The notes under the pieces were generated by a model. That model did not search any database, was not told the origin of the DNA, and saw only the letters and a list, made by a program, of their open reading frames with translations. From Chryseobacterium populi (GTDB lineage: Bacteria; Bacteroidota; Bacteroidia; Flavobacteriales; Weeksellaceae): DNA of 64,000 bases. The stretch lies in assembly GCF_000282115.1 (NCBI RefSeq), contig NZ_AKJY01000014.1, positions 248,001 through 312,000 of the forward strand, written 5' to 3'. This document shows positions 17,252 to 25,817 of the stretch, piece after piece. Each line of letters begins with the position of its first letter. Positions within the stretch are counted from its first letter, which is position 1. Both the position numbers and the translations under genes were made by a program.

Positions 17252-18625
17252 ATGAAATCTATAAAAATAGTATCAATAATAAAATTCATGATTTTTCTAA
17301 TGATTTGTGCTTCTTGTGAGAAGCTGATCGAAGTGGATATTCCTGCTAACCAGATTCCTTCAGAGCAGGTTTTTGAAAATGTCCAGACCGCCGATGCCGC
17401 GCTTTCTGGCCTATATGCCGGTTTACGGGACAAGTCACCTGTTGCCGGTGATAAGGCAGGTGAACTGCTGGGGAGTTATACGGATGATTTAGATTGTTAT
17501 GCTACAACAGCAATAAACGGAGTGTATGATATTTACCGGAACCAGCAGATTGATACCAATATGGTCATTTATTCTTATTGGTCAGATGCGTACCAGCAGA
17601 TCTACGTGGCTAACAGTATTATTGAAGGTGTGGAAAATTCCTCTTCATTATCTACCGCTGATAAAAACAGGATACGGGGAGAAGCCTTGTTGGTAAGGTC
17701 GGTGATGTTCTTTTATCTCCAGCAGGTATTTGGGGATACTCCTTATCCAGTATCCACCGACTACCAGATTAACCAGTCTATACAGAAAACATCCTCACCG
17801 CAGGTCATCCTGCAACTGGAGACTGATTTGAAGGGGTCTGTAGAGCTACTTACCGATAACTACAGGAATGGAGAACGGATTTTTCCCAACCGTAAAGTAG
17901 CTGAGCTAATGCTGGCAAAAATCTATATGGAGCAGCATAAATGGGGTGAGGCGGAAACTATTTTAAAGAACATTATACAAAGTCCGTTGTACCAGTTTCA
18001 GCAGGATGTTACTAAGGTTTTTAATAAATTAGGTTCCCATGTCCTTTGGCAGCTGAAACCTAAGAATCCCGGAGACCCTACTAAGGAAGCCCAGAATTAT
18101 TATTTTAACGGTGCCGCGCCGAGTACCTATGCACTGACACAGAACCTGGTGAATAGTTTTTCTACAGGCGATCTAAGGAAACAAAACTGGATGGTTCCCG
18201 TTAGTTTCAATCAGAATATGTGGTACAGGGCAGATAAATATAAAAACCGTATCAATAATGCCACCGAGTATTCAATTGTTTTCCGTTTGGAGGAGGTCTA
18301 TTTACTGCTTGCGGAAGCTCTTTCCCACCAAAATAAATTGTTGGAGGCGCTACCTTATGTCAATGCTACCAGACAGAGGGCGGGCCTTGCACCCCTATCC
18401 GGTCCGATGACAAAAGATGCGCTACTTGGCGAAATACTTCTCGAAAACCGGAAAGAGTTTTTTACCGAAATGGGGCACCGTTTTCTGGACTTAAAACGAA
18501 TGGATCATCTTGGTGAGCTTCTGACGGTAAAGCCCAATTGGAAGACGTACCATAAATTATGGCCCCTGCCGCAGCAGGAGCTGCTTTTGAATGCCTACCT
18601 TAATCCACAAAATACAGGATACTAG
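17252..18625 (+). CDS. SusD/RagB-type substrate-binding lipoprotein
   Basis: The 457-residue protein has a lipobox with Cys22 (MICASCEK) and SusD features: an N-terminal AEQVF-like segment (IPSEQVFENVQTADAAL), TPR-like helices with RGEALLVRSVMFFYLQQVFGD, and the C-terminal RKEFFTEMGHRFLDLKRMD. It caps the SusC barrel and binds substrate at the cell surface. It is 11 bases after susC and 2 bases before the S9 peptidase gene, a tight operon. Confidence 0.95.
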   Translation: MKSIKIVSIIKFMIFLMICASCEKLIEVDIPANQIPSEQVFENVQTADAALSGLYAGLRDKSPVAGDKAGELLGSYTDDLDCYATTAINGVYDIYRNQQIDTNMVIYSYWSDAYQQIYVANSIIEGVENSSSLSTADKNRIRGEALLVRSVMFFYLQQVFGDTPYPVSTDYQINQSIQKTSSPQVILQLETDLKGSVELLTDNYRNGERIFPNRKVAELMLAKIYMEQHKWGEAETILKNIIQSPLYQFQQDVTKVFNKLGSHVLWQLKPKNPGDPTKEAQNYYFNGAAPSTYALTQNLVNSFSTGDLRKQNWMVPVSFNQNMWYRADKYKNRINNATEYSIVFRLEEVYLLLAEALSHQNKLLEALPYVNATRQRAGLAPLSGPMTKDALLGEILLENRKEFFTEMGHRFLDLKRMDHLGELLTVKPNWKTYHKLWPLPQQELLLNAYLNPQNTGY

Positions 18626-18627
18626 CT

Positions 18628-21132
18628 ATGAAAAGATCAGTTTGTATATTCATTCTATTTTTTATAGGAGTTCTTTATCCTGCGCAGAGTAAGAATGACA
18701 CCCTTGAAATCTGGATGTCAAAATTTTATAAGCTTGTCAATCCTGTCCTTTCTGAAGATGGAAAATGGGCAGCGGTGAGAAAGAGGTATAATGCCAACCA
18801 GGATACATTGATTGTGATAAATACCCATAAGCCTAATGTTCCCATAGCAACTATAGCTGTAAACGGGGAATCTTCATTTTTGAAAGGTGAGGGGATATTG
18901 GTCTTTGGTGGCGGGACAGCGGAACTTATCGGTCTGAAGTCCGGTACCAGAAAACATTATGATAATGCTAGGACGGCATATCCCTTTTCCAAAAAGGGGC
19001 AATACGGGATCCTGAGAAAGGATTCTGTGTTGAGCGTTTATACAATGGAGGGAATAAGAATACATGAGATCAAGGGTATACAGGGATTACCTGTAATGGA
19101 CGGCAATAAAAGCCTGTATTTTTGTAGGAAGACCGGTACACAATATGAGATAATTAACATTTCAGGGAATGAAACCCGACATGTAGGAATTATAGAGAAT
19201 AAGGTTAAGAAGATTGAATTAAGTCCGTCAGGAAAACAGCTTATTATTACGACAAGTGAAAAGCTAACTGGAAGTCTGCAAGTAATGTTCATGAATACCA
19301 GAACCGGCAAATCTGTATCATTTCCTAATGTTTCCTCCGGGAAAGATGATTATTATAAGGTGACTGAGATCCAGGAGGGAAAGGCATATTGGGTTGCTCT
19401 TTACTGCCCACAGAATCGGGAGGAAGGACTGGTCGACATCTGGTATGGGAATGATGATAACCTGGGAGCAAAAAAAACAGGGACCGTAAAGAGTAGGTAC
19501 TGGCTTTGGAAACCAGAATCTGAACAGGTTCAGGAGCTTCCCAATACCAGGTACCCGGTGATAGCACCACTGAATAGTGAGCGTTACTTTTTGGCCTTCC
19601 ATCCGACCAGGGGACATAACTTTTTGACCTATCGGCCTCAGTTTAACGAAACATCCATTTATGATGCAGAACAACAGACCTATCGCCCACTTGGTACATT
19701 AAAAGGTGTTTTTTATGGTTCACCGGAATTAATCTGTTCCATGAATAGTAAAATGGTATTAGGAAGTGAAGATGGGAAGAGATGGACATTGTTTGGATTG
19801 GAAAGCGCAAAAAAAAGTACGATAGAAAAAGACGGCCTACGGAACCCTGTTTTTTCAGATGATAACCAATCTATACTTTTTGAGAGCGAAGATGGCTTAT
19901 GGAAGTATAATATTAAAAATAAAGTCTTAACCCACACAAATGTGTGGCGGGGTAAAACTGTAAAAATTATGAATCCAAAACAATATGATTTATCACCTCC
20001 TTACCAATTTGCTGTCACTAGCTTTGAAAGAAAAAAGCCGATACTGGTAGAAATAACAGATAGGTCCAACAATCTTACTTCTTATAGTATATGGAGAGGG
20101 GATACGGTAAAAGAAATAGTATCTCCTACAAGGAATAGAGTTCGAGATATTGTATTTGGTGATAGGCTAGAAAATTTTTGTACTCTGGAAGAGAATTACA
20201 ATTTACCACCTCAATTGTTTTTAAGAGACAGTAAGCAGGATACGCAACAACTGATATATGGAGCAGATTTTGTCGATCAAAGTGCAAATTTGTTAAGGCA
20301 GGATATTATCCATTATACTACGGCAGATGGCTTACCCCTTAAAGGTATTTTATATTATCCATCAAGCTATTCTCCGAATAAAAAGTACCCAATGGTGGTA
20401 TATATTTATCAGATTCAAAGTTCAAAGTCCAACGAATACTTAACTCCGGGGTATAATAACTCCGACGGCTTCGATATTCGAACCCTTTTGGAAAAGGGGT
20501 ATTTTGTATTGCTTCCAGATACTTTTATTGGTAGTGCAGGAGCAGGAGTGTCGGCGTTGGATTGTGTCAATAAGGCATTGGATATTGTAAGTAAAACTCG
20601 CGGTATTGACATGAAGAAAGTTGGCCTTATCGGACATTCTTTTGGTGGGTATGAAGTAAATTTTATAGCCACACAATCAGATCGATTTACGACCTTTATT
20701 TCTGGTTCTGGACACAGCGATATTGTAAATTCTTATTTTTCATATAACTATCACTTCACTGGTCCTCATTATTGGCAGTACGAAAATGGGCAGTATGATA
20801 TGAAAGTAGCATTCTCAGAAAACAAAGATTTGTATTTTAGAAATAACCCTATTTATAATGTAGAAAGAGTAAATACACCTATGCTACTATGGACTGGACA
20901 GAAAGATGAGAATGTTCCCTGGAACCAGACAATGACTTTTTTTATTGGATTAAAAAGAAATAAAAAACCCGTGATAGCATTATTTTATCCCAATGGAGGG
21001 CATGCATTTCATGCAGGCACAGCTGAAAAAAAAGATCTATATAATAAAGTCTTTGAGTGGTGGGATTATTATCTAAAAGACAGGAAGAATGTCTCTTGGA
21101 TTAACAGGAAAATGGAAAAGGGTGCACGATAG
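18628..21132 (+). CDS. S9-like prolyl oligopeptidase family hydrolase
   Basis: The 834-residue exported protein (signal 1-20) has a long N-terminal beta-propeller region (about 30-560) and a C-terminal alpha/beta hydrolase domain. The nucleophile motif is GHSFGG with Ser671; Asp760 (TGQKDENVP) and His792 (GGHAFHAG) complete the triad. Such enzymes cut short peptides. Placed in the SusC/SusD operon it probably trims imported or surface-bound peptides in the periplasm. The last 1.2 kb of the gene is clearly more AT-rich than the first part, a sign of mosaic origin. It ends inside its own terminator hairpin. Confidence 0.85.
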   Translation: MKRSVCIFILFFIGVLYPAQSKNDTLEIWMSKFYKLVNPVLSEDGKWAAVRKRYNANQDTLIVINTHKPNVPIATIAVNGESSFLKGEGILVFGGGTAELIGLKSGTRKHYDNARTAYPFSKKGQYGILRKDSVLSVYTMEGIRIHEIKGIQGLPVMDGNKSLYFCRKTGTQYEIINISGNETRHVGIIENKVKKIELSPSGKQLIITTSEKLTGSLQVMFMNTRTGKSVSFPNVSSGKDDYYKVTEIQEGKAYWVALYCPQNREEGLVDIWYGNDDNLGAKKTGTVKSRYWLWKPESEQVQELPNTRYPVIAPLNSERYFLAFHPTRGHNFLTYRPQFNETSIYDAEQQTYRPLGTLKGVFYGSPELICSMNSKMVLGSEDGKRWTLFGLESAKKSTIEKDGLRNPVFSDDNQSILFESEDGLWKYNIKNKVLTHTNVWRGKTVKIMNPKQYDLSPPYQFAVTSFERKKPILVEITDRSNNLTSYSIWRGDTVKEIVSPTRNRVRDIVFGDRLENFCTLEENYNLPPQLFLRDSKQDTQQLIYGADFVDQSANLLRQDIIHYTTADGLPLKGILYYPSSYSPNKKYPMVVYIYQIQSSKSNEYLTPGYNNSDGFDIRTLLEKGYFVLLPDTFIGSAGAGVSALDCVNKALDIVSKTRGIDMKKVGLIGHSFGGYEVNFIATQSDRFTTFISGSGHSDIVNSYFSYNYHFTGPHYWQYENGQYDMKVAFSENKDLYFRNNPIYNVERVNTPMLLWTGQKDENVPWNQTMTFFIGLKRNKKPVIALFYPNGGHAFHAGTAEKKDLYNKVFEWWDYYLKDRKNVSWINRKMEKGAR

Positions 21133-21141
21133 CACCCTTTT
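21120..21141 (+). terminator. Terminator of the uptake operon
   Basis: GGGTGC pairs with GCACCC over a 6-base loop that contains part of the peptidase stop codon. A short T tract follows. Confidence 0.6.
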
Positions 21142-21147
21142 CATGTT

Positions 21148-21405
21148 TTAAGGTTTAAACAGTTCATCACCGCACATAGTGGGGCTGATTGGCGCAGCAT
21201 GTAATGGTGTTACGTTATCTTCTGACCATGTACACGCATCACTAAAGATGGTACTGCACTTTTGTTTCGCATCAACGCATTGTCCTGAAGTCGCGTCAAT
21301 ACGATAGGCGTCTACAATAATTCTTTTGCTGCTGTTCATTTTAGTTGCAAAAGCGGCACCTGTACCCATCAGTACAATGGTAACAGGAAGGATTAACTTT
21401 CTCAT
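21148..21405 (-). CDS. DUF6520-type small secreted four-cysteine protein
   Basis: The 85-residue product has a signal peptide (KLILPVTIVLMGTGAAFA, 3-20) and a mature part with Cys43, Cys50, Cys58 and Cys78. The pattern is that of the DUF6520 family common in Chryseobacterium and Sphingobacterium, whose role is unknown. Four cysteines in a 65-residue exported protein suggest two disulfides. The gene for a MauE/DoxX redox membrane protein lies 25 bases upstream on the same strand, so the two are likely one transcript. Confidence 0.8.
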   Translation of the reverse strand: MRKLILPVTIVLMGTGAAFATKMNSSKRIIVDAYRIDATSGQCVDAKQKCSTIFSDACTWSEDNVTPLHAAPISPTMCGDELFKP

Positions 21406-21429
21406 AAGAAAACATTTAATAGTTACTGC

Positions 21430-22941
21430 CTACTCTATAAGGTTTTCGGCTTCCCCTGCTTTAAAGTATTTGGCAATCGGTTCTCTGAACCGGTATCGAA
21501 CAAGTTCATTTCCTGAGAGAACATATAAGTATTGGTCTGTAGCCAGCATCTGTGATAATGATTCTCCGTTGCGGTTGTCAACATAGAAGCTTCCAGTGTA
21601 TTGTTGCCTGTCTGTTCTGTATATATCTATTACGGAGGCCCTTTTCCATGCTTTTGTTGATTCATACTTTCCTTTCAGGCGGGAATGGTTGAACAGAAGT
21701 TGTCGGTTTACTGTGACAAATCCGTTGACCTTAAGAGGCGGAGCACTCATTTTATGCGTTCCGTCAGAGAACATGTGGGTTTGGATTTTTGCCGTAGTGG
21801 TAGTATCAATGGTATTTAGCTTCTGTTGTACATTAAGATTTCTGTCCATTACTATGAACTGATTTCTGTAGGTGTAGGTATAGATGATTGTAAGACTGTT
21901 GTGCTCTGCTACGAGTTTTCCATCCGAGTCAAACACACCATCAACCTGCTTTTCAAGTATTAAGGGATGCATTTGCAATTTGGGATTCCGATGGAGATTG
22001 ATATCGGCCAACATATACTGCCGGTTCTGGCTGCTTTGCGTCCTTATGGCAAAGCTGGAAGAGTCTACTATGGCCAGCTGAGTAAAGAAGGCATCCATAT
22101 AGCTGATGGTATGAGCCAGAGTGTCATCCAGGATTCCCCTGTAAATAACCGGAATACTACCATCATATAAGTAATAAAATGACCCCTTCACCTGCATTTG
22201 AAGGTTGCGGAAAGGATAATTTGAGCTGTCGAGGTGTATTCGTCTTACATGGGTATTATTTAATGCAGTATCAACTGCTGTGAGGAGCAAAGGAGTTGTT
22301 ACATTTCCCAAATAGATATTTCCACCACTAGTTCCGGCAAAATAGTACGAATTGAGAGCTAGATCCAATGATTTGTCCTCTAACACTGGATGGAGAAGAA
22401 AACGCCTTGTAAAATTGTTCTCTTTTTTTATGATGTACTCGGAACTATTGAATAACGCAATGACAATAATACAGCTTATTATTACAACTATACTGGAATA
22501 AATTATTGGCCGTTTTAAAGGCTTATTCCTTCGTTTTTTGTAAAGGAGAACACCAATAACAGCAAACGCAATACAGATCAAATTAAATATGAGATGCTCA
22601 GTCCATCCAAGTTTTTCGAGGATGCCTCCACACGAGCAGGGTATAAACTCACTATAATTAAGGATCAAATAGATGTAGATTGTAAAGCTGGTCATTAGAC
22701 CGAGAGACGCATACAATCCGGTTAATCGTGTCTTGGGAATACAGAGCAGAATAGATAGAATGAACTCAACAATTATAACTGAATAAGAAATAAAACCAGC
22801 GTAGGCACTTAATAGCGGAGATTGCGCTAGTTGCACCTGGAAGTTTTCAAAGTCTAACAGTTTACTCACACCGGCATAACTAAACAGTAAGACAAAGAAG
22901 AAGTTGATAATAACGGGAATTTGAGGGTTTATCTTTTTCAA
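21430..22941 (-). CDS. MauE/DoxX-type redox membrane protein with large C-terminal domain
   Basis: The 503-residue protein starts with four membrane segments (about 10-28, 47-68, 74-95 and 117-134), the layout of MauE/DoxX proteins, with the CSCGG motif at 102-106. A fifth segment (about 145-163) leads to a soluble domain of about 330 residues predicted to be beta-rich, possibly a propeller. MauE proteins help make disulfides or cofactor links in exported proteins. The adjacent DUF6520 protein, with four cysteines, is a natural client. The soluble domain, TLAHTISYMDAFF onward, has no motif I recognise. Confidence 0.8.
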   Translation of the reverse strand: MKKINPQIPVIINFFFVLLFSYAGVSKLLDFENFQVQLAQSPLLSAYAGFISYSVIIVEFILSILLCIPKTRLTGLYASLGLMTSFTIYIYLILNYSEFIPCSCGGILEKLGWTEHLIFNLICIAFAVIGVLLYKKRRNKPLKRPIIYSSIVVIISCIIVIALFNSSEYIIKKENNFTRRFLLHPVLEDKSLDLALNSYYFAGTSGGNIYLGNVTTPLLLTAVDTALNNTHVRRIHLDSSNYPFRNLQMQVKGSFYYLYDGSIPVIYRGILDDTLAHTISYMDAFFTQLAIVDSSSFAIRTQSSQNRQYMLADINLHRNPKLQMHPLILEKQVDGVFDSDGKLVAEHNSLTIIYTYTYRNQFIVMDRNLNVQQKLNTIDTTTTAKIQTHMFSDGTHKMSAPPLKVNGFVTVNRQLLFNHSRLKGKYESTKAWKRASVIDIYRTDRQQYTGSFYVDNRNGESLSQMLATDQYLYVLSGNELVRYRFREPIAKYFKAGEAENLIE

Positions 22942-23079
22942 AGCGTTGTGTTTTGGAATCTGATGTAAAATTCGTCATCGTTATCGAAAACAAAAATATC
23001 AGAAAGAGACTTTTTTATAGTAAATATCAGCTCAAACATGGTAAAAAGAGCCTTAAATAGAGCAAATCATTCTATAGCC

Positions 23080-23880
23080 TCAAATTAGGTGCAAGAATCT
23101 CGGAATTTGCTGTAACGGGAAATTATAGAGTTTATTAAAAAGCCTGTACATGCTACTATAGTCAGTAAAATTATTCTGAAATGCAATTTCTTTTAAAGTA
23201 AGGTCTGTAAACATAAGATCGTCAATAGCATCCAGCATTTTGAGCTTTAGGATAAAGTCATAAAGAGTCGTTCCAAAATATAATTTTGAATCCATTTGGA
23301 CCTGCTTATAACTTTTGCCATACTGTGTTGCCAATCTTTTAGGGGACAAGTTGATGTTTTTCTTGTATGTTTCGAGAAGGTGAGTTAAATAAACTGGCCT
23401 ATAAGTGCTAAACTCTACCATTGAAACCGGCATTCCGAGCTGATGCAGTAAACTAACTGCTGTTGCTGTTTCATTATCGATGATGCTTATGCCGGTAAGC
23501 AGCATAAATTCAGAAGGGCTGTTGTAATGCTGATAAATTGGAATAACAGTGTTTTCCTCTGTATTGATTCGGGCCATATTGGAAGCAACGGTTTTCTGGA
23601 TGGTTTTAAAGACAGCCCCATCGATTAATTTATCTTGCCCGGACTGAAAAGTATCAGCCCCATGACTTATAAACACCTCTTGCTTATAATAGTTGTATAA
23701 CGGGGCCAAGTCTAATGCAATCAGAAATTTTAAGCGCTCCTTCAGCATAACTGCATTATGGTTTAGCACCTGATCATAGAGATTTAAATTATAAACGTTT
23801 GTCTGAAATGGTAAACGAGCGAATCTAGCAACCGCATCTTGGAGCTTGCTGTCAAGAATATTCATTAATTGTATATGCAT
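23080..23880 (-). CDS. AraC-type transcription regulator
   Basis: The 266-residue protein has an N-terminal sensing domain (1-160) of no named family and a C-terminal double helix-turn-helix (about 170-262; LSPKRLATQYGKSYKQVQM and LTLKEIAFQNNFTDYSSMYRLF). It lies upstream of the MauE-DUF6520 genes on the same strand, with a gap of 138 bases, and divergent from the TetR gene. It is the likely local regulator of that pair. ATG at 23880 is taken as the start; a second ATG five codons in (MNILDSK) is possible. Confidence 0.85.
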   Translation of the reverse strand: MHIQLMNILDSKLQDAVARFARLPFQTNVYNLNLYDQVLNHNAVMLKERLKFLIALDLAPLYNYYKQEVFISHGADTFQSGQDKLIDGAVFKTIQKTVASNMARINTEENTVIPIYQHYNSPSEFMLLTGISIIDNETATAVSLLHQLGMPVSMVEFSTYRPVYLTHLLETYKKNINLSPKRLATQYGKSYKQVQMDSKLYFGTTLYDFILKLKMLDAIDDLMFTDLTLKEIAFQNNFTDYSSMYRLFNKLYNFPLQQIPRFLHLI

Positions 23881-24013
23881 GTGATAATGGATAATGGGTT
23901 AAGAAAAAATTGGTACAATTGAGGGGACTGGGTTAATTATGTGTCTTTGTATCTCCAGGAAAACTTTCTTTCTTTCAGTCGGGCGAGTCGATAGGAATAC
24001 TTTTTTGTAAATA

Positions 24014-24031
24014 TATCACCATTTGGTGATA
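24014..24031. promoter_or_regulatory. Palindromic operator candidate for TetR
   Basis: TATCACCA and TGGTGATA are perfect 8-base arms around TT, about 50 bases before the TetR ATG in the gap shared with the divergent AraC gene. Such palindromes are classical TetR dimer sites and suggest autoregulation. Confidence 0.6.
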
Positions 24032-24083
24032 AAATTAAACAAATTTCTTTTTGTACGGTTTTTATTATATTACTATAAAAATC

Positions 24084-24713
24084 ATGGGAAGGAAAACTGT
24101 AGAAGGAGCGATAAGAAATAAGGAGAAGAGCAAGCAAAAATTACTAGATGCTGTAGGAAAAATACTGAAGACGAAGGGCTTTTCAGCGCTAAAGGTAAAT
24201 TATATTGCTGAAACTGCCGGATTGGACAAAAAATTGATTTACAATTATTTCGGTGGTATAGATCAGCTGATTGACCAGTACTTGCAATCGGAGGATTTTT
24301 GGAGCATTTTAACTAAAAAGGTGTCTCATTTAGATGTTAATGATGGAGGCCAGGCTCTTTCAAAAGCATTGCTACTGTCACAATTCGATTATGTTTACGA
24401 AAATACCGAGTGTCAAAAGATCATTTTATGGGGCCTTAGTGAAAATCGAAAATCTTTGAAAAAGTTGGCTAAAAATAGGGAGATAGAAGGGGAATTAGTC
24501 TTTAAGAATATTTTTGATCAACATTTTGGTAGCAATGCCTGTCTTTATCGGGCGATTGCAGCTCTCTTGATTTCAGGAATTTACTACCTGGATATTTTTG
24601 CCACGACCAAAAGTAGTACGTTTTGTGGCTTAGATCTTAATAGTAAAACTGGAAGAGCAGAAATTCAGGAAGCTATTTCCTTTATTGTCAGTCAGGCATA
24701 TTTGAATTTATAA
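24084..24713 (+). CDS. TetR family transcription regulator
   Basis: I start at MGRKTVEGAIRNKEK (24084), not at the in-frame upstream ATG at 24051, because the later start is the usual family beginning. The 209-residue protein has an N-terminal TetR helix-turn-helix (about 25-60; VNYIAETAGLDKKLIYNYFG) and a C-terminal ligand domain. A perfect palindrome lies just upstream. It is divergent from the AraC gene, and no transporter or enzyme that it would control is adjacent. Confidence 0.85.
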   Translation: MGRKTVEGAIRNKEKSKQKLLDAVGKILKTKGFSALKVNYIAETAGLDKKLIYNYFGGIDQLIDQYLQSEDFWSILTKKVSHLDVNDGGQALSKALLLSQFDYVYENTECQKIILWGLSENRKSLKKLAKNREIEGELVFKNIFDQHFGSNACLYRAIAALLISGIYYLDIFATTKSSTFCGLDLNSKTGRAEIQEAISFIVSQAYLNL

Positions 24714-24760
24714 TTATTGCTATATTAATGATTACTTAATAATTAAAACTAATTATCCAT

Positions 24761-25129
24761 ATGAAAGATCTTGATAGTTCATTTTCATCTTTATTAGAAA
24801 ATGTTTTCGGTGACACTCTTAATCAAGTCATAATGGACTTATATATTAATTTTCAGGATAGTCTGGATGAAGATCTTGAAGGAAGGACGCAAATTTTTGA
24901 GACTTTACAAAATTGTTTCACAGTTATGGAATCTCATTGCTATAGGCTAGAAGTACGTCAAGTCATTGATTATATTTTTGAAAACGGCCCTAAAGTGCCA
25001 ATTCCAGACGTGTGGAAGAACAGGATTAGAGATGCTGGCAGATATCTTAGCGAAGAACAATTTTACCGCTATTCTAAACCTGCTATTTCACAAGAAGCAG
25101 AGAGATACAATAAAGGACCAAAAAGGTAA
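24761..25129 (+). CDS. Hypothetical protein
   Basis: This 122-residue soluble, acidic and helical protein (MKDLDSSFSSLLENVFGDTL) follows the TetR gene by 47 bases and is probably co-transcribed. It is the last gene before the element end. I recognise no family and see no motif. Confidence 0.6.
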   Translation: MKDLDSSFSSLLENVFGDTLNQVIMDLYINFQDSLDEDLEGRTQIFETLQNCFTVMESHCYRLEVRQVIDYIFENGPKVPIPDVWKNRIRDAGRYLSEEQFYRYSKPAISQEAERYNKGPKR

Positions 25130-25317
25130 ATAACTGATTGAAGAATATTTAAGATTAATTTGTAGGTACTAGACAAAATAGTAAATAGTTGATCTTTAAT
25201 TGGTGTAACACAGGTGGTCTAATGATGCGGCTGTTGCAGAATGATTCCAGATTTGAATTTTAAAGATTTGAGTAATAGCAAACTAAGATAATAAATTAAG
25301 TAAATTGTATATATTTA

Positions 25318-25348
25318 TTGTTATTATAGACTAAAAGTTATATATTTG
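25318..25348 (+). promoter_or_regulatory. Strong flavobacterial promoter reading toward tRNA-Asp
   Basis: TTG at 25318-25320 and a perfect TATATTTG at 25341-25348 are 20 bases apart. The sequence after it (GCACTCG) resembles the start of stable RNA transcripts in this group. It points to the element end and tRNA-Asp, with no protein gene between. Confidence 0.65.
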
Positions 25349-25451
25349 CACTCGAAATCGAAACTAAAGAGTTCTTTGATTCCTTGTTGTAGAGGAGTTT
25401 TGCAGACAAAATATTATTTCGGAAGGTTTTTTAACATTTGCTAATGATGAT

Positions 25452-25623
25452 CGTGGCATTTTCATGGCAAAATTAGCTTAATAAGTTGAAAGATCCCCGT
25501 GGTAAAGCATTTAAAGGATAGGTTCTAATCCCAAGGGGATCACCAGATATCCAAAAGCAAAATAGAGAGATCTAAAAAATGATTTTTGGAAAATGAGAAA
25601 AAAAACGTGGCAAGATCGTGGCA
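25452..25623. repeat. Three CGTGGCA motifs near the element end
   Basis: CGTGGCA occurs at 25452-25458, 25606-25612 and 25617-25623, the last two 11 bases apart. The first and third copies share the longer GATCGTGGCAyTTT. Spacing of one helical turn near an attachment site fits arm-type sites of a tyrosine recombinase. Confidence 0.45.
25492..25545 (+). other. Short tRNA-like fold ending in ACCA
   Basis: GATCCCC (25492-25498) pairs perfectly with GGGGATC (25535-25541), followed by A and CCA. Inside is GGTTCTAATCCC, which resembles a T-loop. The total of 54 bases is too short for a full tRNA. It may be a decayed tRNA, an unusual RNA end, or chance. Confidence 0.3.
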
Positions 25624-25674
25624 CTTTTGATTCTCAAATTTAAAAAGTCAATAAGAATACGGTTGTGAAGAAAT

Positions 25675-25699
25675 GGGTTCAAATCCCGTCCGGATCGCA
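25675..25699. repeat. Attachment site: 25-base copy of the tRNA-Asp 3' end
   Basis: These 25 bases match the 3' end of the intact tRNA-Asp (25782-25806) with two differences, both in the T-loop. A truncated tRNA end placed just before an intact copy fits attR of an element that entered an upstream tandem tRNA-Asp. Mobile-element genes lie only to its left and ordinary chromosome to its right. Confidence 0.7.
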
Positions 25700-25730
25700 T
25701 ATCAAATTTGATTGAAACTTCAGAACTACT

Positions 25731-25804
25731 GATCCGGTAGTTCAGCTGGTTAGAATGCCGCCCTGTCACGGCGGAGGTCGCGGGTTCGAGTCCCGTCCGG
25801 ATCG
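25731..25804 (+). tRNA. tRNA-Asp(GTC)
   Basis: The acceptor stem GATCCGG (25731-25737) pairs with CCGGATC (25797-25803) and G at 25804 is the discriminator expected for Asp. The anticodon stem CCGCC/GGCGG frames a loop with GTC at 25765-25767. The T-arm has GGGTTCGAGTCCC. CCA is not encoded. It has its own terminator 14 bases later. Confidence 0.97.
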
Positions 25805-25817
25805 CAATCAAACGTTA

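Noticed and set aside
25572-25811. Minus-strand frame with GLEPATSAVTGRHSNQLNY
   Set aside because: It is the antisense translation of tRNA-Asp and its partial copy, a common annotation artefact.
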